Source: Streptomyces paludis | Lineage (GTDB): Bacteria > Actinomycetota > Actinomycetes > Streptomycetales > Streptomycetaceae | Direction of reading: 5' to 3' | Length of the DNA stretch: 64,000 nucleotides | NCBI RefSeq assembly: GCF_003344965.1 | Contig: NZ_CP031194.1 | Coordinates: forward strand, 5,518,001-5,582,000 | Shown: positions 15,835 to 27,785 of the stretch, in pieces | Numbering within the stretch: the stretch's first letter is position 1 | How the letters are laid out: every line of letters begins with the position of its first letter | Notes under the pieces: model-generated | Seen by the model: only the letters and a program-made list of their open reading frames with translations | Database searches by the model: none | Told to the model about the DNA's origin: nothing | Translations under genes and position numbers: made by a program

Positions 15835-17193
15835 GTGCGTGATTACCTGCTGACGCTCTGCGTGACGGCCGCGGTGACCTATCTGCTCACCGGCCCGGTG
15901 CGGAAGTTCGCCATCGCGACCGGAGCGATGCCGGAGATCCGGGCCCGTGACGTCCACCGCGAACCGACGCCGAGGCTCGGCGGCATCGCCATGTTCTTCG
16001 GTCTGTGCGCCGGACTGCTCGTCGCGGACAACCTCCAGAACCTCAACGCGGTGTTCGAGCGATCGAACGAACCGCGCGCGCTGCTCTCCGGGGCGGCGCT
16101 GATCTGGCTGATCGGCGTCCTGGACGACAAGTTCGAACTGGACGCGCTGATCAAGCTCGGCGCACAGATGATCGCCGCGGGTGTGATGGTGATGCAGGGT
16201 CTGACGATCCTGTGGATCCCGGTGCCGGGGGCCGGCATGGTCTCGCTGACGTCCTGGCAGGGCACCCTGCTCACGGTGGCACTGGTCGTGATCACGATCA
16301 ACGCGGTGAACTTCGTGGACGGTCTGGACGGGCTGGCGGCCGGCATGGTCTGCATCGCCTCCGCCGCGTTCTTCCTTTACGCGTACCGGATCTGGTACGG
16401 GTACGGGATCGAGGCCGCCGCCCCCGCCACGCTCTTCGCCGCCATCCTGATCGGTATGTGTGTCGGCTTCCTGCCGCACAACATGCACCCGGCGCGGATC
16501 TTCATGGGCGACTCGGGATCGATGCTGATCGGGCTCGTCCTTGCGGCGGGCGCGATCTCGGTGACCGGACAGGTCGACATGGACGCCCTGAAGATCTTCG
16601 AGGGCTCCGCCCGCCAGGCCACACACGCGGCGCTGCCGGTCTTCATCCCGCTGCTGCTGCCGCTGACGATCATCGCGATCCCGTTCGCGGACCTGGTGCT
16701 GGCCGTCGTACGCCGTACCTGGAACGGGAAGTCGCCGTTCGCCGCCGACCGGGGGCATCTGCACCACCGGCTGCTGGACATCGGGCACTCGCACAGCCGC
16801 TCGGTGCTGATCATGTACTTCTGGTCGGCGCTGATCGCGTTCGGTGTGGTCGCGTACTCGGTGCACTCGGCGTCGATGTGGATCCTGCTGCTGGTCGTCG
16901 GGCTGAGCGCGGTGGGGCTGGTGCTGCTCCTGCTGCCGCGCTTCACGCCGCGGGCGCCGCTGTGGGCACAGGCGTTCGTACCCCCGCGCTACCGGCGCCG
17001 CAGTTGGCGGCAGAAGGAGCGCACGGGGGCGGGCGGGACGGACACCGCTCGGGACGCCACCGGGCCGGAGGGCGGGGCGGATGCCGCCGGGGCGCCGGAA
17101 CCCGAGCCCGTACCGGCCGGCGTCAACGGGGCGACCGCGCTGAGCGCCCATTCGCATTCCCAAGATCGTCCCAAGGCCGGCTCGCGGCGCTGA
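15835..17193 (+). CDS. WecA/MraY-family undecaprenyl-phosphate sugar-1-phosphate transferase
   Basis: A polytopic membrane enzyme that loads a HexNAc-1-phosphate (probably GlcNAc-1-P) onto the polyprenyl phosphate carrier for wall polymers. It is 452 aa from the GTG at 15835; an in-frame GTG at 15796 would add 13 residues and neither has a clear ribosome-binding site. Family motifs are present: the D-D pair in VLDDKFELDALIKLGAQ, NFVDGLDGLAAG near residue 161, GDSGSMLIG near 225 and the His-rich HLHHRLLDIGHSH near 306. About 11 hydrophobic segments precede a soluble Glu/Pro/Ala-rich tail (about 390-452). It lies directly upstream of the atp operon, as in other Streptomyces. Confidence 0.9.
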   Translation: MRDYLLTLCVTAAVTYLLTGPVRKFAIATGAMPEIRARDVHREPTPRLGGIAMFFGLCAGLLVADNLQNLNAVFERSNEPRALLSGAALIWLIGVLDDKFELDALIKLGAQMIAAGVMVMQGLTILWIPVPGAGMVSLTSWQGTLLTVALVVITINAVNFVDGLDGLAAGMVCIASAAFFLYAYRIWYGYGIEAAAPATLFAAILIGMCVGFLPHNMHPARIFMGDSGSMLIGLVLAAGAISVTGQVDMDALKIFEGSARQATHAALPVFIPLLLPLTIIAIPFADLVLAVVRRTWNGKSPFAADRGHLHHRLLDIGHSHSRSVLIMYFWSALIAFGVVAYSVHSASMWILLLVVGLSAVGLVLLLLPRFTPRAPLWAQAFVPPRYRRRSWRQKERTGAGGTDTARDATGPEGGADAAGAPEPEPVPAGVNGATALSAHSHSQDRPKAGSRR

Positions 17194-17465
17194 GCGAGCG
17201 GCTATTCTTCTCTTCGGCGCCCATTAACAGACAAGGTGCCCCGCCGTCCCGCACACACGCGCGCGTTAACTCTCACGTGTGACGGGTGGCACACGTCATG
17301 GTAAAGAACTCATCAAATAGTTTGTGATACTGTTCACGAGACCCGGCAACACAGCCGAAGGGCCGCAGCGCGACGGTTCGTTGGTACGGGAAACCTTCTC
17401 CCGGACCGGGCCTACGCTCGTCCATGACGACACCGTCCCCGATCCAGTTCAGCGGAGCTGCCGCC
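17194..17465 (+). promoter_or_regulatory. Region upstream of the atp operon
   Basis: The 272-bp gap holds an inverted repeat (ACGTGTG at 17275-17281 with CACACGT at 17290-17296). A TGTGATACTGT box near 17321-17331 could serve as an extended -10, but no good -35 is seen. It is the obvious place for the operon promoter; exact elements are uncertain. Confidence 0.35.
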
Positions 17466-17903
17466 ATGCCGTCCAATGACGCCCGGACCCTCCTTCACAC
17501 CGCCGTGCCCACCGCCGCCGTCGGTGCTGTCGCCGCGGTGGTGAGTGCTGTGGCCGCGGCTGGCAAGGGGGCCCTGGGGGCCGTCGTCGGCACCGTCGTA
17601 GTGATCGTGTTCATGGGGGTCGGCCTCGTGGTGCTCGAACGGGTGGCCAAGTCAATGCCACACATGTTCCAGTCCATGGGGCTGTTGGTCTACATGACAC
17701 AGCTTCTGGTGCTTTTCGTCTTCATGGCGGCCATCAAGAACACCACCCTGTTCAACCCCAAGGCTTTCGCGTTCACGCTGGTCGCGACGGCCCTGGTGTG
17801 GATCGCGGCCCAGGCCCGCGCGAACGTGACATCCAAGACCCTGTATGTCGAGCCCGATTCCTCGGCCGCCGACCCTGCCGAGAAGACAGGCTCCGCGACG
17901 TGA
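17466..17903 (+). CDS. atpI: AtpI-like membrane protein of the ATP synthase operon
   Basis: A 145-aa protein with about four hydrophobic segments (near residues 10-30, 33-52, 62-85 and 95-115), matching the first product of streptomycete atp operons. AtpI proteins help assemble the c-ring and may aid Mg2+ supply. I chose the ATG at 17466 because GGAG lies 8 bases upstream; an in-frame ATG at 17424 has none. The motif NTTLFNPKAFAFTLVATALVW is typical. It is followed by a 225-bp gap before atpB, so it may be expressed differently from the rest. Confidence 0.85.
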   Translation: MPSNDARTLLHTAVPTAAVGAVAAVVSAVAAAGKGALGAVVGTVVVIVFMGVGLVVLERVAKSMPHMFQSMGLLVYMTQLLVLFVFMAAIKNTTLFNPKAFAFTLVATALVWIAAQARANVTSKTLYVEPDSSAADPAEKTGSAT

Positions 17904-18128
17904 GTGGTAGGGCCGGGATAAGGGCTTGTTCGGGATCCTGCTATCGTCCGGTGCCAACTGCGGCATTGCGGACGCGGGCATCCGAGCTGACGCCTGTTCT
18001 CACGCGAGGCTCCACGCCCGACCGCCGTCCCCACATCCGTTTCACCAGTCCAGTGCCGAATCGCGGCTGCGCGTCGCGCCGACACCATGAGGTTGCCGTA
18101 CCTATGCGCCACGCTGAAGGAGCCCCCG

Positions 18129-19258
<1,130 letters not shown>

Positions 19259-19293
19259 CGGTCCCGACAGCCGTTTTCGACGAAAGGTCCACC

Positions 19294-19839
19294 ATGATGT
19301 ACCTGGCATCCTCGGAGCCGCAGAACCCGCTGCTCCCGGTCTGGCCCGAGGTCGTCATCGGTCTGATCTGTTTCGGCATTATCTACTTCGTCTTCGCCAA
19401 GAAGCTCCTCCCGGCCATCAACAAGGCCCTGGAAGAGCGTCACGAGGCGATCGAAGGCGGTATCGAGAAGGCCGAAGCGGCTCAGATCGAGGCGCAGAGC
19501 GTCCTTGAGCAGTACAAGGCCCAGCTCGCCGAGGCCCGGCACGAGGCCGCCCGTCTCCGCCAGGAGGCGACCGAGCAGGGCACCGCGATCATCCAGGAGA
19601 TGAAGGCGGAAGGCCAGCGGCAGCGCGAAGAGATCATCGCCGCCGGTCACGCTCAGATCGAGGCCGACCGCAAGGCCGCGGCCGGCGCGCTCCGTCAGGA
19701 CGTGGGCAAGCTCGCCACCGACCTGGCAGGCAAGCTGGTCGGCGAGTCCCTTGAGGACAGCGCCCGGCAGAGCCGCACCATCGACCGCTTCCTCGACGAG
19801 CTTGAGGACGGTGCCGCGAAGGCCGAGGCCGCCCGGTGA
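19294..19839 (+). CDS. atpF: ATP synthase subunit b
   Basis: The peripheral stalk subunit, 181 aa. One N-terminal membrane helix (VVIGLICFGIIYFVFAKKLL, near residues 18-37) is followed by a long charged helix (about 40-160) that dimerises and contacts delta. Two consecutive ATG codons (19294 and 19297) can start it, with GAAAGG upstream. The stop overlaps the start of atpH (GTGA). Confidence 0.96.
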   Translation: MMYLASSEPQNPLLPVWPEVVIGLICFGIIYFVFAKKLLPAINKALEERHEAIEGGIEKAEAAQIEAQSVLEQYKAQLAEARHEAARLRQEATEQGTAIIQEMKAEGQRQREEIIAAGHAQIEADRKAAAGALRQDVGKLATDLAGKLVGESLEDSARQSRTIDRFLDELEDGAAKAEAAR

Positions 19840-20657
19840 TGACGCAGGGAGCGAGCCGTACGGCGCTGTCCGCCGCGCGCGAGCGCCTCGATACGCTCAC
19901 CGACTCCACCGCGGTCGACGTGGCGGAGCTGTCGGAGGAGCTGAGCGCGGTCACCGCGCTGCTCGACCGCGAGGTCTCGCTGCGCCGGGTCCTGACCGAC
20001 CCGGCGCGTTCCGGCGAGGCCAAGGCCGAGCTGGCCGGTCAGCTGCTGGGCGGACAGGTGGGCGGGACGACCGCCGATCTCTTCGCCGGCATGGTCCGCA
20101 GCCGCTGGTCTGGTCCGCGCGATCTGGTCGACGCGGTGGAGGAGCTTGCCTCCACCGCCGAGCTGACCGCCGCGCAGCGGGCCGGCGGGCTGGACGACGT
20201 GGAGGACGAGCTGTTCCGGTTCGGCCGGATCGTCGAGTCCGACCAGTCGCTGCGCGCCGCGCTGACCGACCGGTCGGCGACCGTCGCCGCCAAGACCACG
20301 CTGCTGCACAGCCTGCTGGGCGGCCGGGCCAACCCGGTCACCGAGCGCCTGGTGGTACGTCTGGTGACCCGGCCCCGGGGACGTAGCCTGGAAGCGGGTC
20401 TCCAGACCCTCTCCCGGCTCGCCGCGGCCCGCCGGGAACGCCTGGTCGCCGTCGTCACCTCGGCGGTGCCGCTCACGGACGGACAGAAGCAGCGTCTCGG
20501 CGCCGCCCTGGCCAAGCTGTACGGCCACCCGATGCATCTGAACCTGGACGTGGACCCCGCGGTCCTCGGCGGAGTGACGGTGCGGGTCGGCGACGAGGTC
20601 ATCAACGGAACGGTCGCGGACCGGCTCGAAGAGGCCGAGCGGCGGCTCGCCGGCTGA
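19836..20657 (+). CDS. atpH: ATP synthase subunit delta
   Basis: A 273-aa OSCP/delta subunit linking the b stalk to the top of F1; the long actinobacterial form (E. coli about 177 aa). The start is GTG at 19836, or the adjacent ATG at 19839, overlapping the atpF stop. The C-terminal part carries the conserved VDPAVLGGVTVRVGDEVIN signature. The N-terminal extension is Ala/Leu/Arg-rich helical sequence. Confidence 0.94.
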   Translation: MMTQGASRTALSAARERLDTLTDSTAVDVAELSEELSAVTALLDREVSLRRVLTDPARSGEAKAELAGQLLGGQVGGTTADLFAGMVRSRWSGPRDLVDAVEELASTAELTAAQRAGGLDDVEDELFRFGRIVESDQSLRAALTDRSATVAAKTTLLHSLLGGRANPVTERLVVRLVTRPRGRSLEAGLQTLSRLAAARRERLVAVVTSAVPLTDGQKQRLGAALAKLYGHPMHLNLDVDPAVLGGVTVRVGDEVINGTVADRLEEAERRLAG

Positions 20658-20746
20658 TCACCGGCACGGCTTGATCACCGGCACACAAACGAAGACAGGC
20701 AAGACCAGCGGCCCGGTTGGGCCGTGCAGAGACTGCAGAAGATTTC

Positions 20747-20763
20747 CTGGGGGTCGCCCCCAG
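20747..20763 (+). other. Small hairpin in the atpH-atpA spacer
   Basis: CTGGGGG-TCG-CCCCCAG forms a perfect 7-bp stem in a 165-bp spacer. It is probably an mRNA stability or attenuation element; it is too short to be called a terminator. Confidence 0.45.
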
Positions 20764-20822
20764 AGCGGAAACGCAGACCCCCAAAGAAACTTCGGGCCCA
20801 ACAAGGAGAGCAGGGAACCCAG

Positions 20823-22418
20823 ATGGCGGAGCTCACGATCCGGCCGGAGGAGATCCGGGATGCGCTGGAGAACTTTGTCCAGTCGTACAAGCCGGACGCG
20901 GCCTCGCGCGAGGAGGTCGGTACGGTCAGCGTGGCCGGAGACGGTATCGCCAAGATCGAGGGCCTGCCCTCGGCCATGGCGAACGAGCTGCTGAAGTTCG
21001 AGGACGGCACCCTTGGTCTCGCCCTCAACCTCGAAGAGCGCGAGATCGGTTCGATCGTCCTCGGCGAGTTCAGTGGTATCGAGGAGGGACAGTCGGTCAC
21101 CCGTACCGGCGAGGTTCTCTCCGTGGCGGTCGGCGAGGGCTACCTGGGTCGTGTCGTCGACCCGCTCGGCAACCCGATCGACGGTCTCGGCGAGATCGCG
21201 ACCGAGGACCGCCGCGCCCTTGAGCTGCAGGCCCCCGGCGTCATGGTCCGCAAGTCGGTCCACGAGCCGATGCAGACCGGCTACAAGGCCGTCGACGCGA
21301 TGGTGCCGATCGGCCGCGGTCAGCGTCAGCTGATCATCGGTGACCGGCAGACCGGCAAGACCGCGCTGGCCGTCGACACGATCATCAACCAGCGCGACAA
21401 CTGGCGCTCGGGCGACGTGAACAAGCAGGTCCGCTGCATCTACGTCGCCATCGGCCAGAAGGGCTCCACCATCGCGTCCGTACGCGGTGCGCTGGAGGAG
21501 GCCGGCGCGCTGGAGTACACGACGATCGTCGCCGCCCCCGCGTCCGACCCGGCCGGCTTCAAGTACCTGGCGCCGTACACCGGTTCGGCCATCGGCCAGC
21601 ACTGGATGTACCAGGGCAAGCATGTCCTGATCATCTTCGACGACCTCTCGAAGCAGGCCGACGCCTACCGCGCCGTGTCCCTGCTGCTGCGCCGTCCGCC
21701 GGGCCGTGAGGCGTACCCGGGCGACGTCTTCTACCTGCACTCGCGTCTGCTGGAGCGCTGCGCCAAGCTCTCCGACGAGCTGGGTGCCGGCTCGATGACG
21801 GGTCTGCCGATCGTCGAGACGAAGGCCAACGACGTGTCGGCGTTCATCCCGACCAACGTCATCTCCATCACCGACGGCCAGTGCTTCCTGGAGTCCGACC
21901 TGTTCAACGCCGGCCAGCGGCCCGCGCTGAACGTCGGTATCTCGGTCTCCCGAGTCGGCGGCTCCGCCCAGCACAAGGCGATGCGCCAGGTCTCCGGCCG
22001 ACTGCGCGTGGACCTCGCCCAGTACCGCGAGCTGGAGGCGTTCGCGTCCTTCGGTTCCGACCTGGACGCCACCTCCAAGGCTTCCCTGGAGCGCGGCAAG
22101 CGCATCGTCGAGCTGCTGAAGCAGCCGCAGTACGCCCCGTACCCGGTGGAGGAGCAGGTCGTCTCCGTCTGGGCCGGCACCACCGGCAAGATGGACGACG
22201 TACCGGTCGAGGACATCCGCCGCTTCGAGAGCGAGCTGCTGGAGCACCTGCGCCGCGAGCGCAAGGAGCTGCTGACCAGCATCGCCGAGGGCGCCAAGAT
22301 GTCCGACGACACGCTCCAGTCGATCGCGGACGCCGTCGCCGGCTTCAAGCGGCAGTTCGAGACCTCGGACGGCAAGCTCCTCGGAGACGACGCGCCGGCC
22401 GTTAACGTCTCCAAGTGA
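20823..22418 (+). CDS. atpA: ATP synthase F1 subunit alpha
   Basis: The non-catalytic nucleotide-binding F1 subunit, 531 aa. The Walker A is [13 protein letters not shown] near residue 172, followed by [29 protein letters not shown] (Walker B) and the arginine finger segment [15 protein letters not shown] chose the ATG at 20823 ([18 protein letters not shown]) because that is the normal N-terminus; the frame is open further upstream. Confidence 0.97.
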   Translation: MAELTIRPEEIRDALENFVQSYKPDAASREEVGTVSVAGDGIAKIEGLPSAMANELLKFEDGTLGLALNLEEREIGSIVLGEFSGIEEGQSVTRTGEVLSVAVGEGYLGRVVDPLGNPIDGLGEIATEDRRALELQAPGVMVRKSVHEPMQTGYKAVDAMVPIGRGQRQLIIGDRQTGKTALAVDTIINQRDNWRSGDVNKQVRCIYVAIGQKGSTIASVRGALEEAGALEYTTIVAAPASDPAGFKYLAPYTGSAIGQHWMYQGKHVLIIFDDLSKQADAYRAVSLLLRRPPGREAYPGDVFYLHSRLLERCAKLSDELGAGSMTGLPIVETKANDVSAFIPTNVISITDGQCFLESDLFNAGQRPALNVGISVSRVGGSAQHKAMRQVSGRLRVDLAQYRELEAFASFGSDLDATSKASLERGKRIVELLKQPQYAPYPVEEQVVSVWAGTTGKMDDVPVEDIRRFESELLEHLRRERKELLTSIAEGAKMSDDTLQSIADAVAGFKRQFETSDGKLLGDDAPAVNVSK

Positions 22419-22438
22419 CGACGGAAGGGACCTGACTC

Positions 22439-23371
22439 ATGGGAGCCCAGCTCCGGGTCTACAAGCGTCGCATCAAATCCGTCACCGCGACCAAGAAGAT
22501 CACCAAGGCGATGGAGATGATCGCCGCCTCGCGCATCGTCAAGGCGCAGCGCCAGGTGGCGGCGTCCGAGCCGTACGCGACCGAGCTCACCCACGCGGTG
22601 ACCTCGGTGGCGGTCGGTTCCACCACCAAGCACGCCCTGACCACCGAGGTCGAGAACCCGACCCGGGCCGCGGTCCTGCTCATCACGAGCGACCGCGGTC
22701 TGGCCGGGGGCTACTCCTCGAACGCGATCAAGGCGGCCGAGCACCTCACCAGTCAGCTCAGCCGTGAGCGCAAGGACGTCGTGACCTACATCGTGGGTCG
22801 CAAGGGCCTGGCCTACTACGGCTTCCGTGACCGCCCGGTCACGGACTCCTGGACGGGCTTCACGGACAGCCCGACCTACGCCGACGCGAAGGTGGTGGCC
22901 GCCCCGCTCATCGAGGCGATCACCAAGGACACGGCGGAGGGCGGGGTGGACGAGGTCCACATCGTCTTCACCGAGTTCGTGTCGATGATGACGCAGACGC
23001 CGGTCGAGCGGCGGCTGCTGCCGCTGACGCTCGCGCCGAGCAGCGCGGAGGAGTCGGCCGAGGTCTTCAAGCGCGGTGGCGAGATCCGCCCGCTGTTCGA
23101 CTTCGAGCCATCGGCGGAGGACGTCCTCGACGCCCTGCTGCCGCGCTACATCGAGAGCCGTATCTACAACGCGCTGCTCCAGGCCGCCGCTTCCAAGCAC
23201 GCTGCCACCCGCCGCGCGATGAAGTCGGCGACCGACAACGCCGGGGAACTCATCAAGAGCCTCTCCCGGCTTGCCAACGCGGCCCGCCAGGCCGAAATCA
23301 CCCAGGAAATCAGCGAGATCGTCGGTGGCGCGAGCGCTCTGGCCGACGCGACCGCGGGGAGTGACAGGTAA
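22439..23371 (+). CDS. atpG: ATP synthase F1 subunit gamma
   Basis: The central rotor shaft, 310 aa. The N-terminal helix [20 protein letters not shown] and the C-terminal helix carrying [12 protein letters not shown] are the classic coiled-coil ends that enter the alpha/beta hexamer. [13 protein letters not shown] is the conserved Rossmann-domain strand. Its TAA is directly followed by the ATG of atpD. Confidence 0.97.
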   Translation: MGAQLRVYKRRIKSVTATKKITKAMEMIAASRIVKAQRQVAASEPYATELTHAVTSVAVGSTTKHALTTEVENPTRAAVLLITSDRGLAGGYSSNAIKAAEHLTSQLSRERKDVVTYIVGRKGLAYYGFRDRPVTDSWTGFTDSPTYADAKVVAAPLIEAITKDTAEGGVDEVHIVFTEFVSMMTQTPVERRLLPLTLAPSSAEESAEVFKRGGEIRPLFDFEPSAEDVLDALLPRYIESRIYNALLQAAASKHAATRRAMKSATDNAGELIKSLSRLANAARQAEITQEISEIVGGASALADATAGSDR

Positions 23372-24820
<1,449 letters not shown>

Positions 24821-24827
24821 GTGCCGT

Positions 24828-24863
24828 CCGGAGGGGGGCGGGCGCTCTCCCGCCCCCCTCCGG
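24828..24863 (+). terminator. Perfect 15-bp hairpin between atpD and atpC
   Basis: CCGGAGGGGGGCGGG and CCCGCCCCCCTCCGG pair perfectly with a 6-base loop (CGCTCT). There is no T-run. It lies inside the operon, so it is likely a partial terminator or a 3'-end stabiliser for the long upstream mRNA, with read-through feeding atpC. Confidence 0.8.
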
Positions 24864-24942
24864 CGCACGCACCACCGACCACCCCATAGAATTGAAGCCA
24901 ACACCCGGCGATACGGCCGGGTGGTGACCCGAGGAGCCCCTC

Positions 24943-25317
24943 ATGGCCGCTGAGCTGCATGTCGAGCTGGTCGCCGCGGACCGCAGCGTCTGGTCCGGCG
25001 AGGCCACCCTGGTCGTCGCGCGCATCACGTCCGGCGACATCGGCGTCATGCCCGGTCACCAGCCGCTGCTCGGTGTGCTGGAGTCGGGCCCGGTGACCAT
25101 CCGTACGAGTGACGGGGGGACGGTCGTCGCCGCTGTGCACGGCGGTTTCCTCTCGTTCGCCGACAACAAGCTCTCGCTGCTGGCGGAGTTCGCCGAGCTG
25201 GCGGACGAGATCGACCCCCAGCGTGCGGAGCGGGCGCTGGAGCGCGCGAAGTCGGGTCAGGACGCCGCCGCCGAGCGTCGTGCTGACGTCCGTCTGCGCG
25301 CGGTGGCGGCCCGATAG
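24943..25317 (+). CDS. atpC: ATP synthase F1 subunit epsilon
   Basis: The regulatory rotor subunit, 124 aa. The N-terminal beta sandwich carries VARITSGDIGVMPGHQPLLGVLESG; the C-terminal helical hairpin (about 85-124) is the ATPase-inhibitory part. The ATG follows CGAGGAG. It is separated from atpD by a strong hairpin and followed by a second one, so it may be present at a lower level than beta unless read-through is efficient. Confidence 0.95.
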   Translation: MAAELHVELVAADRSVWSGEATLVVARITSGDIGVMPGHQPLLGVLESGPVTIRTSDGGTVVAAVHGGFLSFADNKLSLLAEFAELADEIDPQRAERALERAKSGQDAAAERRADVRLRAVAAR

Positions 25318-25338
25318 GGGCGGTCACCACGGATTTAC

Positions 25339-25388
25339 CCTCAGCCGCGGCTCGCTCCGGACCCCTCCGGACCGGGTCGCGGCTGAGG
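25339..25388 (+). terminator. Terminator of the atp operon
   Basis: An 11-bp stem (CCTCAGCCGCG with CGCGGCTGAGG) encloses a second small stem (TCCGGACCCCTCCGGA). It starts 21 bases after the atpC stop. Confidence 0.7.
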
Positions 25389-25444
25389 CGATGCGGGTGC
25401 GGTTCTGTGGTTCCGGTACTGGATGAGCGAGGAGGTCGGTGTTG

Positions 25445-25891
25445 ATGATCCTCGCTCTGCTTGTCTGCGGACTGGTCGTCGTCCTGGTTGCGTTGGGGCT
25501 CTTCGTCTTCGGACTGCGCCGGCGGCTGATCCAGCGCTCCGGCGGTACGTTCGACTGCAGTCTGCGGTGGGACGTCTCCGAGGAGCCCGATCTGTCGGGC
25601 AAGGGCTGGGTGTACGGGGTCGCCCGTTACAACAGCGACCGGATCAACTGGTTCCGGGTCTTCTCCTACGCCCCGCGCCCGCGCCGTACGCTGGAGCGCT
25701 CCGCGATCGAGGTGCTGGCCAGGCGGGCCCCCGAGGGCGAGGAGGAGCTGGCGCTGCTCTCCGACGCCGTCATCCTCGGCTGCGTACACCGGGGGGTACG
25801 GCTGGAGCTGGCGATGAGCGACGACGCGCTCACCGGCTTCCTGGCCTGGCTGGAGGCGGCGCCGCCCGGACAGCGGGTCAACGTCGCGTGA
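25445..25891 (+). CDS. DUF2550-family membrane protein
   Basis: A 148-aa protein that follows atpC in Actinobacteria. An N-terminal membrane helix (about residues 2-22) is followed by RRRLIQRSGGTFDCSLRW and a small beta-rich cytosolic domain ending FLAWLEAAPPGQRVNVA. I chose the ATG at 25445 because GGAGGT lies 8 bases upstream; GTG 25439 and TTG 25442 are in the same frame. Its conserved position next to the ATP synthase is known, but its function is not. Confidence 0.8.
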   Translation: MILALLVCGLVVVLVALGLFVFGLRRRLIQRSGGTFDCSLRWDVSEEPDLSGKGWVYGVARYNSDRINWFRVFSYAPRPRRTLERSAIEVLARRAPEGEEELALLSDAVILGCVHRGVRLELAMSDDALTGFLAWLEAAPPGQRVNVA

Positions 25892-25938
25892 CGCGGACGC
25901 TGACGCGGCTGATGTGATGTGCCTGATGTGACATGACT

Positions 25939-25970
25939 GAGGGGGCGGTGCCCATGGGCGCCGCCCCCTC
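25939..25970. terminator. Bidirectional hairpin between convergent genes
   Basis: GAGGGGGCGG and CCGCCCCCTC pair around an inner GCCCATGGGC palindrome, with one T-G wobble. It lies between the stops of the DUF2550 gene and the chitinase gene and can serve both. Confidence 0.75.
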
Positions 25971-25988
25971 GCTCGTACGTCAGGACGG

Positions 25989-27662
25989 TCAGCCGAGGCC
26001 GCTGCTGAGCGCCGTCACCAGCTCGCCATTGGCGGTGTCACCGGTGAAGTCCCAGAAGAACGCCCCGCCCAGACTCTGCTGCTTCGCCCACGCCATCTTC
26101 GACGTGATCGTGGCCGGGGTGTCGTAACTCCACCAGTTCGAGCCGCACTTGGCGTACGAGGTGCCCGCGATCGTGCCGGTCGGCGGGCAGGTGTTCTTCA
26201 GCACCTTGTAGTCCTCGATGCCCGCCTCGTACGTGCCCGGAGCCGCGCCGGTGGCGGTGCCGCCGGGCGTCGCCTGGGTCACTCCCGTCCAGCCGCGCCC
26301 GTAGAAGCCGATCCCGAGGAGCAGCTTCGCGGCCGGCACGCCCTGCGCCTTGAACCGGGCGATCGCGTCGGCGGAGGTGAAGCCCGCCTGGGGGATGCCG
26401 GAGTACGAGGTGAGCGGTGAGTGCGGGGCGGTCGGGCCCTGGGCGCTGAAGGCGCCGAAGAAGTCGTACGTCATGACGCTGAGCCAGTTGAGAGACGGCA
26501 TGGCGCCCGCGTAGTCGACCTTGTCGATCTTGCCGCCGGGCGAGGCGTCGGCCGTGACCGCCGCGGTGACCAGGCTGTTCGTGCCGAACTTGGCGCGCAT
26601 GGCCTGGGCCATGGTCTTGAAGACGGCGGGTCCGCTGGAGTCGCAGGAGAGCCCGCAGCCGTTCGGGTACTCCCAGTCCAGGTCGATGCCGTCGAAGACA
26701 TCGGCCCACCGGGGGTCCTTCACCAGGTCGTAACAGGACTGGGCGAAGGCGGTCGGGTTCCGCATGGCCTCGGTGAAGCCGCCGGACCAGGTCCAGCCGC
26801 CGAACGACCAGAGGATCTTGAGGTGCGGGTACTTCGCCTTGAGCTTGCGCAGCTGGTTGAAGTTGCCGCTCAGCGGCTGGTCCCAGGTGTCGGCGACGCC
26901 GTCCACGGACTGGTCGGCGGTGTATGCCTTCTCGATCGCCGCGTAGCTGTCGCCCATGACGCACTTGCCGCCGACGACATTGCCGAACGAGTAGTTGATG
27001 TGGGTGATCTTGGCGGCCGAGCCGGACGTCACCAGATTCTTGACGTGGTAGTTACGGCCGTAGATGCCCCACTCGGTGAAGTAGCCGAGCTTGACCTTGC
27101 CGGATGTCCCGGGTGTACCGGGGTCCGGGGTGCCCGGGTCAGGGGTGCCGGGGTCGGGTGTGCCCGGGTCCGGGGTGCCCGTACCGTCGCAGGCGGCGCC
27201 GTTGAGCTTGCAGCCGGCGGGGGAGCCGGTGCCGCTTCCGTTGAAGCCGAAGCTGATGGAGGCGCCGGGGGCGAGGGTGCCGTTCCAGGACTTGTTCCTG
27301 GCGGTCCAGTGGGTGGCGGCGCCGGTGATGTCGGCGTCCCAGCCGGAGGTGACGGCGGTGCCGGAGGGGAAGTCCCACTCCACGGTCCAGGAGGAGAGGC
27401 TGGTGGAGCCGGAGTTGGTGACCGTCCACTTGCCCTCGAAGCCCGAGCCCCAGTCGGAGACCTTGGTGTAGGTGACGGTCGGTCCGGCGGCGACGGCGGA
27501 GGCGGCTTGGGTGGTTGCTTGGGCGGAGGTGGTTCGGGCGGCGGCGGCTTGGGTGGGGGTGGCGAGACCGACGAGGGCGCCGAGCGGCAGCAGCAGCGCG
27601 GTCAGTCCCGCGACCGTTCTGTGCCGCAGGCGGCGTATGTGGGGGGTCGGCTGGGTGTTCAC
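25989..27662 (-). CDS. Secreted chitinase: CBM2 - linker - GH18
   Basis: An extracellular endo/exochitinase, 557 aa, GTG start at 27662. The signal peptide (basic RRLRHR, then a hydrophobic core, cleavage near residue 40 after TQA) is followed by a family 2 carbohydrate-binding module (about 60-165; TVTYTKVSDWGSGFEGKWTV to TGSPAGCKLNGAACDG). A linker of four DPGTP repeats (about 168-190) and a GH18 barrel (about 195-555) follow. The catalytic motif DGIDLDWEYP is intact, with the proton-donor Glu near 328. Its promoter carries the 12-bp direct repeats of chitin-induced Streptomyces genes, so chitin induction and glucose repression are expected. A separate two-component pair lies upstream. Confidence 0.95.
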   Translation of the reverse strand: MNTQPTPHIRRLRHRTVAGLTALLLPLGALVGLATPTQAAAARTTSAQATTQAASAVAAGPTVTYTKVSDWGSGFEGKWTVTNSGSTSLSSWTVEWDFPSGTAVTSGWDADITGAATHWTARNKSWNGTLAPGASISFGFNGSGTGSPAGCKLNGAACDGTGTPDPGTPDPGTPDPGTPDPGTPGTSGKVKLGYFTEWGIYGRNYHVKNLVTSGSAAKITHINYSFGNVVGGKCVMGDSYAAIEKAYTADQSVDGVADTWDQPLSGNFNQLRKLKAKYPHLKILWSFGGWTWSGGFTEAMRNPTAFAQSCYDLVKDPRWADVFDGIDLDWEYPNGCGLSCDSSGPAVFKTMAQAMRAKFGTNSLVTAAVTADASPGGKIDKVDYAGAMPSLNWLSVMTYDFFGAFSAQGPTAPHSPLTSYSGIPQAGFTSADAIARFKAQGVPAAKLLLGIGFYGRGWTGVTQATPGGTATGAAPGTYEAGIEDYKVLKNTCPPTGTIAGTSYAKCGSNWWSYDTPATITSKMAWAKQQSLGGAFFWDFTGDTANGELVTALSSGLG

Positions 27663-27709
27663 GTGTGCTCCTCTGATGAGTTGGGTGGGCTCATCGTGCG
27701 GTGGCTCCT

Positions 27710-27726
27710 ACCGCACACTGTGCGGT
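27710..27726 (-). promoter_or_regulatory. 17-bp palindrome at the chitinase transcript start
   Basis: ACCGCACA-C-TGTGCGGT is a perfect inverted repeat around one base. It lies immediately downstream of the predicted -10, so it spans or follows the expected transcription start. It could be a regulator site or a 5' stabilising hairpin. Confidence 0.5.
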
Positions 27727-27727
27727 G

Positions 27728-27769
27728 AGAGTAGAAAGGTCTGGACCACCCGTCAATAGGTCCAGACCA
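27728..27769 (-). promoter_or_regulatory. Chitinase promoter with two 12-bp direct repeats
   Basis: Read on the minus strand, TTGACG (27751-27756) and TACTCT (27728-27733) are 17 bp apart. Direct repeats TGGTCTGGACCT (27758-27769) and TGGTCCAGACCT (27737-27748) lie just upstream of the -35 and inside the spacer. This is the layout known for Streptomyces chitinase promoters, where the repeats mediate chitin induction and glucose repression. Confidence 0.85.
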
Positions 27770-27785
27770 ACGGGCCGCAGGGCGC

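Noticed and set aside
26421..27728. 435-aa plus-strand ORF over the chitinase gene
   Set aside because: The minus strand encodes an intact CBM2-GH18 chitinase with its promoter. The plus frame is low-complexity and reads out through that promoter.
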